64,000 bases of DNA from Corynebacterium sp. 21KM1197 (GCF_033783015.1 NZ_CP123907.1:124001-188000), one strand, 5' to 3'. Positions 14,809 to 27,336 are shown, numbered from the stretch's first letter. The notes: generated from the letters alone by a model not told the origin. Numbers and translations: made by a program.

Positions 14809-16611
14809 GTGGCCAAGCAGCAGATGAATACAGTCCAGGGCGGCAAGCGCGGTAAACACCGTCGCGCCGACGGGCCGGTAAAGGCCCCCAAGAAGTGGTC
14901 CACCGCGGTCTCCACGATCTCCGCGGTGATGATGACGCTGGACATCACCATCGTGCTGGTGGCCCTGCCCGCCATCTCGGAGGACCTGGGTCTCACGCTC
15001 TCCGGGGGCCAGTGGGTGATCAACGCCTATTCCCTGGCCTTTGCCTCGCTCATGCTCAGCGTGGGCAGCATCTCCGATCTCATCGGGCGGCGCTCCATCT
15101 TCCTGATCGGGCACGTGCTGTTCCTGGGGGCGTCGATAGCCTGCATGTATGCGGACTCGGAGACGATGCTGATCGCGGCCCGCGCGGTGCAGGGTGCCGG
15201 TGGCGCGCTGGTGTTTGGTACCTCGGTGCCGCTGCTTTCCGACGCCTTCGCCCCCGCCGAGAAGGCGGAGCGCACCAAGGCGATTGCGACCCTGATGGGG
15301 TTGTCCGCGGCCGCCTCGGCGGTGGGACCGCTGGTGGGCGGCGCGCTGGTGGAAAACGGCGAGTGGGAGTGGATCTTTGCCATTAACATTCCCATCGGCA
15401 TTTTTGTGCTGCTGGCCACCCTGCTTTTCATTCCCGACCTCCACAAGCAGGCGCGCGAGGCCGGAACCACGGACATGCCGCCCATCGACGTCCCCTCCAC
15501 CATCATCGCGGCGGGCATGCTCTTTAGCCTCAATTACGGCATCATCTCCGGCCCGGAGCGCGGCTGGACGGACTGGCTGGTGATCCTGAGCTTTGCGGCA
15601 GCCTTGCAGCTGGGCGTGATCCTCGCGTGGATTCAAACGGCCAAGGGCGATAACGCGATGATTGATATTTGCCTTTTCCGCATTCCCTCCTTTTCCACGG
15701 TGGCCTTTTCCGCCTTTGCCGCCCGGCTTTTCAGCTTTGGCATGATGCCCTTCATTATTCTGTGGCTCTCCGGCCACGTGGGCCTCTCCGCCCTGGAGGT
15801 GGGGTATGTGTCCACCACGCTGGCCGGGCCGATCGTGATCTTCTCCGCCGTGGGCCTGGCCCTGGGCAAGGTCATGCGGGTGAGTTTTGTGCAGGCGCTC
15901 GGCATGGTGATCGTGGCCGGTGGCCTCCTGCTGGGCCTGATGGTGCAGCCGGATTCCAGTTGGCCCGCCCTGGTGCCCTCCTACGTGGTCATTGGTATCG
16001 GTACCGGCATCATGCTGCCGCACCTGATGGATCTGGCGGTCTCCGTGGTGCCTCGGGAAAAGACGGGCACCGCCTCCGGCATCGCCAATACCTCCCTGCC
16101 GCTGGGCACCAGTTTTGGCGTGGCGCTCTACGGCGCGTACCTGGCCAATCACATCGAGGACGGCATGGAGGGCGCCCCCGAGCAGATCATCACCGCCACG
16201 GAGGGCGGCCGCTTTGACCTGGTGGATCAGTACGCCCCGCAGTTGGGCGACCTGGCCCGCGAGGTATTCGTGGAGGGCCTGCACGGCATCTTCATCATGG
16301 CGGCGATCTTCGCCGTGGTGGGTGCGGTGGCCTGCCTGCTCTTTATTCGGGAAAAGGACATCCGGGCGGTGGAGGAGGACTCCGTGATTTCCGTGACTGT
16401 AGGCTCGGAGAGCTCGTTGAGCCCGGAGGCTGTGGTGGACGCTGTGGCCCCTGTGGCCCCTGTGGCCCCTGCGGCAAGCCCGGAACCCGGCACCGAGTTA
16501 GTGCCTCGCCCGGCCACCGCTCCCGCCGTCCCCATGTCCGCGCACCCCGTGGGCCGGGCCGAGTTGGCGGCGCGTGCGCGCCAGCGCCTTAATAATTCTC
16601 GCGGCGTTTAA
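14809..16611 (+). CDS. MFS transporter, DHA2 type (14 helices)
   Basis: A 600-residue drug-efflux-type MFS protein. After a basic N-terminal tail come LDITIVLVALPAISEDLG (motif near helix 1) and GSISDLIGRRSIFLIG (loop 2-3), both typical of the EmrB/QacA group. The C-terminal 90 residues are a polar extension with a Pro-Val-Ala repeat (about 545-556). GTG 14809 is used; ATG 14824 is an alternative. The end overlaps the convergent yhhQ gene by 23 nt. It sits among queuosine-salvage genes, but a link is only positional. Confidence 0.88.
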   Translation: MAKQQMNTVQGGKRGKHRRADGPVKAPKKWSTAVSTISAVMMTLDITIVLVALPAISEDLGLTLSGGQWVINAYSLAFASLMLSVGSISDLIGRRSIFLIGHVLFLGASIACMYADSETMLIAARAVQGAGGALVFGTSVPLLSDAFAPAEKAERTKAIATLMGLSAAASAVGPLVGGALVENGEWEWIFAINIPIGIFVLLATLLFIPDLHKQAREAGTTDMPPIDVPSTIIAAGMLFSLNYGIISGPERGWTDWLVILSFAAALQLGVILAWIQTAKGDNAMIDICLFRIPSFSTVAFSAFAARLFSFGMMPFIILWLSGHVGLSALEVGYVSTTLAGPIVIFSAVGLALGKVMRVSFVQALGMVIVAGGLLLGLMVQPDSSWPALVPSYVVIGIGTGIMLPHLMDLAVSVVPREKTGTASGIANTSLPLGTSFGVALYGAYLANHIEDGMEGAPEQIITATEGGRFDLVDQYAPQLGDLAREVFVEGLHGIFIMAAIFAVVGAVACLLFIREKDIRAVEEDSVISVTVGSESSLSPEAVVDAVAPVAPVAPAASPEPGTELVPRPATAPAVPMSAHPVGRAELAARARQRLNNSRGV

Positions 16612-17248
16612 TCCACCCGATCACCGCGTACGTGATGGGCAGCAGCACCACCTCCAGCGCGGTCTTCCAGGCGAAGCCCACGATCAGGTAATTCAGCCCA
16701 TCGCTCCAGGTGGTGATGCCGATGACCGGGGCGGCGATCAGGCAGAACAGCAGCGTATCGCCAAACTCCCCCACCACGGTGGAGCCGAGCAGCCGCGCCC
16801 ACAGTTTCTTCTCCCCGGTGCGGCGCTTCAGGGCCACCAGCACGTACGAGTTCAGCAGTTGGCCCACCAGGTACCCGGCCAGGGAGGCCAGCACGATCTG
16901 TGGCACCAGACCCAGCACCAGGGAAAATTCCTCCTGGTTTTCGTAGAAATCGGCCGCCGGTAGCGCGATGGCGATATAAAAGGACGCCACCGCCAGCACC
17001 GTCACGCCAAACCCGGTGAGGATTGCGCGCCGCGAGGCCTTGAACCCGTAGCACTCCGCGAGCACGTCACCCAGCACATAGGCCAGGGGAAAGAGGAAAA
17101 AGGCGCCGTCCGTGATGAGCGGCCCGAGCGCCACGCCCTTGGTGGCGGTGATGTTGGAGATGAGGAATACCGCGACGAAGATCGTCACGATCACCGGGTA
17201 CAAGGAGCGCTGAATGGGAATGAATCTGGCTTCTGTGGAGTTTGTCAC
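16589..17248 (-). CDS. yhhQ: Queuosine precursor transporter (YhhQ/VUT family)
   Basis: A 219-residue integral membrane protein with six predicted helices. Family features: ISNITATKG near the N-terminus, the ADFYENQEEF loop, and the ARLLGSTVVGEFGDTLLFCLIA segment. Known members import preQ0, preQ1 or queuine. Placement between tgt and gluQ supports a salvage role, since no de novo queuosine gene is visible in the window. Uptake of the base by YhhQ would supply Tgt. Confidence 0.9.
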   Translation of the reverse strand: MTNSTEARFIPIQRSLYPVIVTIFVAVFLISNITATKGVALGPLITDGAFFLFPLAYVLGDVLAECYGFKASRRAILTGFGVTVLAVASFYIAIALPAADFYENQEEFSLVLGLVPQIVLASLAGYLVGQLLNSYVLVALKRRTGEKKLWARLLGSTVVGEFGDTLLFCLIAAPVIGITTWSDGLNYLIVGFAWKTALEVVLLPITYAVIGWIKRRENY

Positions 17249-17265
17249 GGGTTACATGCTGCCAT

Positions 17266-17423
17266 AGGGGTGCCAGTGGCGGGGGATAAAAGGTTCGGGG
17301 CAGGGTAGTGGCACCCCTTGGGGTGGGGAGGGGCGGCGGGGTGAGAGGCGGGGGCGGCGTAGCGTCCGTTGGGGTGCCACCGCGCCGCCGATCAGCGCCC
17401 CGCCCCCGCCAATGGCACCCCAA
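17266..17423. repeat. Repeat cluster C: two inverted-end units
   Basis: Units lie at 17266-17319 and 17369-17423. The second has TTGGGGTGCC and GGCACCCCAA ends, so both outer positions changed while pairing was kept. That compensatory change suggests the ends pair with each other. The units lie between the divergent yhhQ and gluQ genes. Confidence 0.88.
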
Positions 17424-17460
17424 CGGTAGGTGAGGAGGGGAGGACGTATCCTGGTGCGAT

Positions 17461-18405
17461 ATGGCAGCAGAGAAACCACAGCCGGGCCCCTTGGAGCACC
17501 ATGAGCACGGGGCGGGGCGGTACGCGCCGTCGCCAAGCGGGGACCTGCACTTTGGCAACCTGCGCACGGCGGTGCTGGCGTGGTTGCTCGCGCGGCGCAC
17601 GGGGCGGCGGTTTTATCTGCGCGTGGAGGATATTGATACGCAGCGGTCCTCGGCGGAGAGCGCGCGGCGGCAGATAGAGGATCTGGTGGCGCTGGGGTTG
17701 GATTTTGACGGGGATCCCACCTATCAATCCGATAACACCCGTGCCTACGCGGCCGCGCTGCGGGCGCTGCCGGTGTTCGAGTGCTACTGCTCGCGTAAGG
17801 ACATTCAGGAGGCGGCCCGAGCCCCGCACGCGATCCCCGGCCGCTACCCCGGCACCTGCCGCGATCTGCCGGAGGCCGAGCGGGAACGGCGCCGCGCCGA
17901 ACTCACAGCGCAGGGGCGGGTCCCGGCGCTGCGGTTGCGCGCGGGGGTGGATCGGTGGCCGGTCACCGACGCGCTGCTGGGCGAATACACCGGCGAGGTA
18001 GATGACTTCATTCTGCGGCGCGGAGGCCAGCAGCCGGACTGGGCTTACAACCTCGCGGTGGTGGTGGATGACGCCGCCGCGGGCATCGACCAGGTGGTGC
18101 GCGGCGATGACCTGGCCTCCTCAGCGCCGCGCCAGGCGTACCTCGCGCACCTGCTGGGCCTGCCCGCCCCCGGCTATGCGCACGTGCCGCTGGTGCTGGG
18201 CCCGAGCGGGAAGCGCCTGGCCAAACGCGACGGCGCCGTCACGCTCCGGCAGATGCTTAGCGACGCCCCCGTGGCCCAGGTGGTCACGCGCCTGGCGGCG
18301 TCGGTGGGGGTGGAGGGGTGTGATTCCCTGGCGGGCCTGCTAGCGGAGTTTGACCCGGAGAAGTTGCCGTGCGAGGCGTGGGTGTGGGAGGGCGAGCAGC
18401 ACTAA
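17461..18405 (+). CDS. gluQ: Glutamyl-Q tRNA(Asp) synthetase
   Basis: A 314-residue paralogue of the GluRS catalytic domain, without an anticodon-binding domain, that attaches glutamate to queuosine-34 of tRNA-Asp. The HIGH-like motif appears in [18 protein letters not shown], the zinc knuckle as CYCSRKD...YPGTC, and the KMSKS equivalent as KRLAKRDGA. Its presence implies the cell makes Q-modified tRNA-Asp, consistent with tgt and yhhQ nearby. The TAA stop lies within the first bases of a 54-bp repeat unit. Confidence 0.92.
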   Translation: MAAEKPQPGPLEHHEHGAGRYAPSPSGDLHFGNLRTAVLAWLLARRTGRRFYLRVEDIDTQRSSAESARRQIEDLVALGLDFDGDPTYQSDNTRAYAAALRALPVFECYCSRKDIQEAARAPHAIPGRYPGTCRDLPEAERERRRAELTAQGRVPALRLRAGVDRWPVTDALLGEYTGEVDDFILRRGGQQPDWAYNLAVVVDDAAAGIDQVVRGDDLASSAPRQAYLAHLLGLPAPGYAHVPLVLGPSGKRLAKRDGAVTLRQMLSDAPVAQVVTRLAASVGVEGCDSLAGLLAEFDPEKLPCEAWVWEGEQH

Positions 18406-18530
18406 GGGGTGCCACTATGCCGCACGGGCCGCCTCGTCGGGGTTCAGTGGCACCCTTTCGTGTCGCAGTAACACCAAGGGGTGCCACGACCGGGGCTGCG
18501 GCCCGAAATCCGCCCCTAGTGGCACCCCTT
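18404..18530. repeat. Repeat cluster D: two inverted-end units
   Basis: Units lie at 18404-18457 and 18476-18530. The first begins inside the gluQ stop codon (TAAGGGG), so the unit abuts the coding sequence directly. Gap between convergent gluQ and gatD; no gene is seen. Confidence 0.88.
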
Positions 18531-18559
18531 AGCGTCATTGCAGCAAGCCGCCAGCGCCC

Positions 18560-19315
18560 CTATTTCCCCAGCCGCTCGGAGCGGAGCTGGTTCACCACGG
18601 GAATGTCCAGGGGCTCCAGGTCCGCGAGTGGAATGTTCATGGCCTGGGCGAGGAGGAGATCGGCCAATTGGGGATTGCGGGCCAGGACGGGGCCGTGCAT
18701 GTATGTGGCCACCACGGAGCCCTGGACGGCGCCCTCGGCGGTGACCTGGGTGGAGGCGTCGGGGAGGCCCTCGGCTCCGTGGCGATCGCAGTTGCCCACC
18801 CCGCGATCCACCACGCCGAGCGCGGTGGCGCGGGGGCCGAGCACCGTGGCACCCATGTGGTTCTCAAAGCCGGTCAGCGGCTCGGTGAGCGCGGAGGTGA
18901 ACCCGGCCCTGGTGGGGGTGGAGGCCACCTCCCCGATGGCGCGCTTGCCCAGGGAGGTGGTGGTGGCGTCGATAAGCCCCAGGCCATCAACCACCCGGTT
19001 ACCGGCGCGGAAGGATTCCCCGAGCACCTGGAGCCCGGCGCAGATCGCCAGAATGGGGCGGCCCGCCTCGGCGGCGCGGGTGAGGCCGCCATCGGCCACC
19101 AGGTGTTCGGCGGCGAGGATTTGGGCGGTGTCCTCCCCGCCACCCAGGGTGTAAATATCCAGGTCGGTGGGGACGGCCTCGCCCAGACGCACGGTGTGAA
19201 TCTCCGCGGTCAGCCCGCGCATGCGGGCGCGCTGGCGTAGTACGAGGGCGTTGCCGTCATCCCCATAGGTGCCCAGGACGTCGGGGAGAATGAGGCCGAT
19301 GTGCAGCTCGGTCAT
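18560..19315 (-). CDS. gatD: Lipid II isoglutaminyl synthase, glutaminase subunit
   Basis: A 251-residue class I glutamine amidotransferase (CobB/CobQ-like). The nucleophile Cys is in ILAICAGLQVLGE (about residue 94) and the catalytic His in VATYMHGPVLARNP. It releases ammonia that MurT uses to amidate D-Glu of the peptidoglycan stem. It directly follows murT, with ATG 1 nt after the murT stop. The 13-mer (18965-18977) encodes the GLIDAT segment. Confidence 0.92.
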   Translation of the reverse strand: MTELHIGLILPDVLGTYGDDGNALVLRQRARMRGLTAEIHTVRLGEAVPTDLDIYTLGGGEDTAQILAAEHLVADGGLTRAAEAGRPILAICAGLQVLGESFRAGNRVVDGLGLIDATTTSLGKRAIGEVASTPTRAGFTSALTEPLTGFENHMGATVLGPRATALGVVDRGVGNCDRHGAEGLPDASTQVTAEGAVQGSVVATYMHGPVLARNPQLADLLLAQAMNIPLADLEPLDIPVVNQLRSERLGK

Positions 19316-20614
19316 TTACTTGTCTCCTTTCTGGGAGTCGGAGGCCTTTGCCGCCGCACGCAGGGCCTTATTGAGGTCGCGGAACGCGGTGTAATTGGCC
19401 AGCACCTCCACCCGCCCGGGCGGGCAGGCTCGGATCGCGTCGAGGGGATCGGGAATGTGGTCGTGGTGGATGCCCGCGTAAAGGAGCCGCACGGCGAGGT
19501 CGGTGCCGCGCTCCCCGGCGGCCTTGACGGAGAGGGAACCGAAGTCCTCGAAGCGCACGTCCCAGAGCCAGGAGAGGTCCTCGCCGTCGGCCACCTGGCC
19601 ATTGACGGCGATCACCAACCCGTCGGCGCTGCGATCCACCATGGAGAGCGCCTCTTGCCACCCGGCGGGGTTCTTGGCCAGGAGCAGGTGCACGTCGCGG
19701 CCCTCGATGTGCACGGTGGAGTAGCGTCCGGCCACGTTGTCCACGGATTCCGCAGCGGTGATGGCCTTATCCAGGGGCACCTCAAATCCGGCCACGGCGG
19801 CGGCGATGGCCTGGGCGGCGTTGCCGCGATTGGCGCGGCCGGGGAGTTTGAGGGTGAGGTCGTGGCGGCCGCTGGGGGTGACCAGGCCCCCGTCGCTGAC
19901 GGCCCAGGTGGGCTCCGGGCGGCGGAAGGGGCGGCCGTCGGGAAGCGGCTTGACGGCGTGCCAGTCGGTGCCGTCGTGGACGATGTGCCCGCCGGTGCGG
20001 GGACAGGAGACGGCGTCGCCCACCCAGCCGACCCCGGCGGAGACCCACACCACGTTGGGGTGATCGTAGGCCACGGAGGTCATCAGGACGTCGTCGCAGT
20101 TGGCCATCACGAGCATCTCCGGGTGGGCTTCCACGCAGGAGCGCAGGGCGCGCTCGATCTTGTTGATCTCGCCTACGCGATCGAGCTGATCACGGGTGAG
20201 GTTGAGCAGCACGAGCGCCTGGGGGTTAAGCCGCTCGGCCACGGAGGGAACGTGCAGCTCATCGACCTCCAGCACCACCGTGGCGGCGTCCTTGCCCGCG
20301 AGCAGCGCGGAGATGATTCCGGCGTCCATGTTGTCCCCGCCGGAGTTGGTGGCCACGGTGGTGTGGCTGCGCACCGCCGCCGCGAGCATGCGGGTGGTGG
20401 TGGACTTGCCGTTGGTGCCGGTGACCAGCGCCGTGGGCCGTCCCCCGCCGAGGGTGCGCATGACGTTGGGGTCAATGGCCTGCGCCACCAGCCCGCCGAT
20501 CATGCCGCCCGCGCCGCGCCCGGTGAGGCGGGAGGCCGTGGTGGCGAGGCGGGCGGCGGTAGTGGCGGCGGTGGAACGCAGGCTGCGCAAGGCCGAGGTT
20601 AGATCAGGGCTCAT
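19316..20614 (-). CDS. murT: Lipid II isoglutaminyl synthase, Mur-ligase subunit (zinc ribbon degenerate)
   Basis: A 432-residue Mur-ligase relative. Walker A is VTGTNGKSTTTRML (about residue 64), followed by TNSGGDNM and a C-terminal DUF1727-type domain with the conserved WDVRFEDF segment. With GatD it amidates the stem-peptide glutamate. The four-Cys zinc ribbon of Gram-positive MurT is reduced here: SCPRTGGHIVHDGTDW keeps one Cys where C-P-x-C and a second C-x2-C pair are expected. The core fold remains intact, so activity is likely. Confidence 0.92.
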   Translation of the reverse strand: MSPDLTSALRSLRSTAATTAARLATTASRLTGRGAGGMIGGLVAQAIDPNVMRTLGGGRPTALVTGTNGKSTTTRMLAAAVRSHTTVATNSGGDNMDAGIISALLAGKDAATVVLEVDELHVPSVAERLNPQALVLLNLTRDQLDRVGEINKIERALRSCVEAHPEMLVMANCDDVLMTSVAYDHPNVVWVSAGVGWVGDAVSCPRTGGHIVHDGTDWHAVKPLPDGRPFRRPEPTWAVSDGGLVTPSGRHDLTLKLPGRANRGNAAQAIAAAVAGFEVPLDKAITAAESVDNVAGRYSTVHIEGRDVHLLLAKNPAGWQEALSMVDRSADGLVIAVNGQVADGEDLSWLWDVRFEDFGSLSVKAAGERGTDLAVRLLYAGIHHDHIPDPLDAIRACPPGRVEVLANYTAFRDLNKALRAAAKASDSQKGDK

Positions 20615-20665
20615 GGGCTTTTACCTTAATAGGGTGCGGCCACACCCCGCAGAATCAGGCGAGGA

Positions 20666-21694
20666 TCAGGCGGCCTGCACCCGCGCCACGGCCTCCATGA
20701 AGGCGGTATCGCTGAGCAGCGGAATGTTCTTGCGCCGGGCGTGCATGGCCTTTCCCCGCAGGTGATTGGTGCGATTGCACACCACCACGGAGGTGGCGCG
20801 GGTGAGTTTCTCCGAGTAATTCAGGCCCGCGCGGGTCAGCGCCGCGATCACCTCATTGGGATCCATGTCAATCTCCGGGGACACCACCACCTCCATGCCG
20901 GGAGCCAGCGCGCCGCCGGGAGCATACGGCCCCGGGTTCTCGTGCACGCGCGGGGCCTGCGCGGCCTCCACCCGCACGAGCGAGCGCTGCAACCCAAAGG
21001 CATCCGGCTTGAGTTCCTCCGGTTGCCGCCCGGCGAGGGGAGCGCCCGTATCCTGCGCGTGCCGGAAAAGGCGGGTGAGCAGCAGGGTATTCTCCCGCGT
21101 CACCTCCGCCTCGGGGCGCTGCGCCCTGCTTATCGACGCCACCGGGGACTCCGCCGTCACCCCCATCGCGGTGGCCACGGCCGCCAGGCGCACATCGTGA
21201 AACTCCGCCCCGGCTCGATACGCGGTGGCGAGGGTATCCACGATGAGTTCCGGGCGCGGCACGTGGCCCACTCGCTGCCTGCGCCGCCCGCCCTGACCGC
21301 GCCCCTTTCCCCGGGCGCGGGAGCGATTGGCGCGGGCGGCCGCATTCATGGCTCGCCGGGCCTCGGAGACCAGGAATCCCCAGGTGAGAGGGGTATCATG
21401 CACGATGAGGGTGCGGCCATCTATGAGTTTGTCCAGCTTCTTGAGCAGGCTGCCAAAGCGCCGCCCCTGCTCAATATCCTCGGGGCTCAGCCCGTGATAA
21501 TGCACCGGCCCGAGGTTGGTGCGCGGGCCGGGATTGACCACGGCGTGGAACTCCTCCGCGATGTCCCCGTTGTTCTCGAATACCACAGCGTCCACCGCCA
21601 CCACCCGGCCGGTGGAGGGGTGAATGCCGGTGGTCTGGAGAGTGAGCGCCACGTAGGGGGCGGCGGTGCTGTGCTCGTTATCGTGTTGCGTCAT
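20666..21694 (-). CDS. DnaQ-like exonuclease fold protein with lost active site, plus BRCT
   Basis: A 342-residue protein with an N-terminal RNase H/DEDD exonuclease fold and a C-terminal BRCT domain (about 255-335, from ALAPGMEVVVSPEIDMDPN). The exonuclease signature FDVETTG appears as LTLQTTG, motif II HNAxFD as HDTPLTWGFL, and motif III has HDVRLAA; all the usual acidic metal ligands are replaced. The family is normally annotated as polymerase III epsilon, but this copy looks catalytically dead and may act as a DNA- or protein-binding module. It lies in the murT-leuA interval. Confidence 0.85.
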   Translation of the reverse strand: MTQHDNEHSTAAPYVALTLQTTGIHPSTGRVVAVDAVVFENNGDIAEEFHAVVNPGPRTNLGPVHYHGLSPEDIEQGRRFGSLLKKLDKLIDGRTLIVHDTPLTWGFLVSEARRAMNAAARANRSRARGKGRGQGGRRRQRVGHVPRPELIVDTLATAYRAGAEFHDVRLAAVATAMGVTAESPVASISRAQRPEAEVTRENTLLLTRLFRHAQDTGAPLAGRQPEELKPDAFGLQRSLVRVEAAQAPRVHENPGPYAPGGALAPGMEVVVSPEIDMDPNEVIAALTRAGLNYSEKLTRATSVVVCNRTNHLRGKAMHARRKNIPLLSDTAFMEAVARVQAA

Positions 21695-21702
21695 GGCGGG
21701 GC

Positions 21703-24135
21703 CTAATCCTTGGGCCTAAACATGAACCACAGGCTGCCCAGAACGATGAGCATTCCGCCGCCCATGAGCAGGAACGCCGGGGCGGTGTCCAGGGAAAGAT
21801 CCGGGGTGACCTTGAAGTATCCCAGGGCGGCCACCGTGATGGCGAGCGCACCCAGGATCACGCCAAAGGCGGGCAACCACTGGATACCCTGCTCATCGTC
21901 CAGGTAGTCCTCGTACTCATCGTCCTCGTACCCCTCGGGGTCATGGGCGCTCCCGTAGTTGGGGGCGGCCTGATCGGGCACCACGGGCAGGGCACCGGTG
22001 CTCTCCGCGCTGGTGGCCGCGCCGGGGGACGTGGTGAAAAGCCCCGTCACCGGTACCTTTTGCACCTCGGGCAGGGGTTCGGCGGGTTCCTGGGGGGAGA
22101 TCGCGTAGTGCTCGCTGGTGTTATTCAGCGAGTACTCCTGGGGTAGGGGCATGAATTGCTCGGGGGCGGGGAGGGGTTCGAGGGCGGATTGATCCAGGTA
22201 CTCCTCTTCTTCCTCGAACTGATCCCCCAGGCGGGCGTGTGGGTAGGGCAGGGGCGGGTAGTCCTCCTGGAAATCGTGCTCCTCGGCGGACATCACGGGC
22301 TCCGCCTCGTAGGATTCCGCCGGTTCCTCCACCTCAGTGAAGGCTTCGAGATCGGTCTCGGGGAAGGCGGCGGGATCTGGGCCCACGGGAACCTGCTCGA
22401 CCTCCGGGGCGTCCGTTTCCACGATCTGCGCGACCTGCTCGACTTCGGCCGGGGCCTCGCGGGGCACCTCCACGGGGTTGAGATTGGCGTTGGGTGCTGC
22501 GGACGGTGCTCCGGGGACGGCCTGGGCCTCGGGAACTGGTGCCTCGGTAACCTCCGGGGCTGCTGACGCAACCGGAACTGCGGCGGGAGGCTCGGGTGCC
22601 GGAATTGGCGTGGGTGCCTTGGCGGCCCTGATCCGGGTCGGGGCGGAGGGGGCCGGTATGGGCGCGGCGGGTGCCACCGGGGCAACCTGCGCGGCGGGCC
22701 GTGCCGCCGGGGGGCGCTGGGGTGTCTGGGTCGCCGGTGGCTGGGCGGTGGGTACCGCCTGCACCGGAGGCGCTGCTGCAACCGGCGTGGCGGGTGCCTG
22801 GGCTTGTCCCTGTGGCCGCGCCGGGGTTTGGACCGGTGGCTGGGGCGAGTTTTGGGGCGCCGGTGGCTGGGCCGTCGGCGCGGGTTGTGCGGTCGCGGCC
22901 GCCGCCGGGGTCGGGGCGGCGATCTCCTCCATCGCCTGCTGCGCGGGTATCACGATGGCCGCCAGGGATTGCGGCTGGGAGCGCCGGGCGGGCTGTGCCG
23001 GTTCCTCCGGTTGATTTGGGTTGGGCGGCGCGAAGTCGGGCATGTGCTCCGCGGGAGCGGAGACGAGGTTGCCCAGGGTGGGGGCCGCAGCGGCCACAGA
23101 GGGCGCAGTGGATTCCGACACGGTCGATTCGGAGGCTGAAGTGGTTGCCGCGTCTCCGGTGCCCGATGCCGCCGACGCTGCCCCGGCCTGCGTCGCCTGC
23201 GGCCTGCGTCCCACGTCGAGCACCTTGGTGCCGTCCGGGTTGAGGGCGAACATCGCCGGGGAGGTGATGGGGCGCAGTTCCTTATCGGGCTGCGGCGCGA
23301 TGGATTCCACCACCTGATCCCCGGAGATGGTCACCGCCCAGGCGTGCTGCATGGGGGTGCCGCTGATCACCGGGAACTCGCCGGTGGCGGGCTGGTAGGG
23401 GTCGATGGCCGCCAGGGGAGAGACGAGGGGTTCTAGGTCCGCGTCGCTCATCTCCTGGGTGGAGAGCGCGTTGAGCACCACGTGGCGCTGTCCGTCCTGG
23501 TCATAGCAGAACACGCGGGCCACGGGGACCAGGCCCAGCATCTCGTAGTGCTCCACCACCTCGCGGAGATCGGCGGAGTCCTCGGGGCTGAGCACGCCCA
23601 GCACGCGATTATCAATGATCGCCACCACCAGGTCCTCCACGATCCCCAGAGTGGCCAGCCAGTGCGAGGGAATGTTGAGGTCCACCAGGCGCTGCGCGTC
23701 ACCTCGGGAGATGTCCACGGGGCGCGGAGTGCCCTCGGGAATCATGGCCCATTCTTCCTTGGGGGGGAAGTTGGTGGGCATGACGAACACGGGGGCGGGG
23801 AAGTACAGGGTGCCGTTGATCCGCCCGGAGCCCTGCTCCAGGGAGATGGTGGCGTGAACCTGGGGAATCCCGCCCCTGGTGATGATGTGATCGAGCTGGG
23901 GGTAGGTGTCGCGCAGGTTGCGCGGCAGCCGCCCCAGGATCGTCTTGTTGTGGCTCACCAGGAACCCCCCGGACACGCGATCCGGGAGGAGGGTAAAGGC
24001 GGTCCGGGTGAATCCATCCTGGGCCACCTGGGAACCGAGGAGCGAGAAGAGGATCGCCTGGCTGCTCCCTTCCACCGGCACGGTGGCACCACCGCCATCG
24101 GAAAAGAATGGCAGAAGATAAGGGGTTTGGCTCAT
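21703..24135 (-). CDS. Large Pro/Ala-rich membrane-anchored protein of unknown function
   Basis: An 810-residue protein. Residues 1-300 form a folded domain (LPFFSDGGGATVPVEGSSQA, later HVVLNALSTQEMSD) of unrecognised family. About residues 310-560 are Pro/Ala/Gln-rich and likely disordered, and about 560-730 are acidic (EEEEEYLDQ, EDDEYEDYLDDEQG). Two helices close the C-terminus (near WLPAFGVILGALAITVAALG and FLLMGGGMLIVLGSLWFMF). There is no signal peptide, so the large N-terminal part should be cytoplasmic and tethered by the tail. Located 8 nt from the exonuclease-like gene in the same direction. Confidence 0.8.
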   Translation of the reverse strand: MSQTPYLLPFFSDGGGATVPVEGSSQAILFSLLGSQVAQDGFTRTAFTLLPDRVSGGFLVSHNKTILGRLPRNLRDTYPQLDHIITRGGIPQVHATISLEQGSGRINGTLYFPAPVFVMPTNFPPKEEWAMIPEGTPRPVDISRGDAQRLVDLNIPSHWLATLGIVEDLVVAIIDNRVLGVLSPEDSADLREVVEHYEMLGLVPVARVFCYDQDGQRHVVLNALSTQEMSDADLEPLVSPLAAIDPYQPATGEFPVISGTPMQHAWAVTISGDQVVESIAPQPDKELRPITSPAMFALNPDGTKVLDVGRRPQATQAGAASAASGTGDAATTSASESTVSESTAPSVAAAAPTLGNLVSAPAEHMPDFAPPNPNQPEEPAQPARRSQPQSLAAIVIPAQQAMEEIAAPTPAAAATAQPAPTAQPPAPQNSPQPPVQTPARPQGQAQAPATPVAAAPPVQAVPTAQPPATQTPQRPPAARPAAQVAPVAPAAPIPAPSAPTRIRAAKAPTPIPAPEPPAAVPVASAAPEVTEAPVPEAQAVPGAPSAAPNANLNPVEVPREAPAEVEQVAQIVETDAPEVEQVPVGPDPAAFPETDLEAFTEVEEPAESYEAEPVMSAEEHDFQEDYPPLPYPHARLGDQFEEEEEYLDQSALEPLPAPEQFMPLPQEYSLNNTSEHYAISPQEPAEPLPEVQKVPVTGLFTTSPGAATSAESTGALPVVPDQAAPNYGSAHDPEGYEDDEYEDYLDDEQGIQWLPAFGVILGALAITVAALGYFKVTPDLSLDTAPAFLLMGGGMLIVLGSLWFMFRPKD

Positions 24136-24221
24136 CGACGATTCTCCTCGCGTGCGTCAGGGTCCCTACTATTTTATGCACCCATGAGGGTACGGCAAGC
24201 GTTCCTGTGGCTTCCTAGGAG

Positions 24222-27336
<3,115 letters not shown>

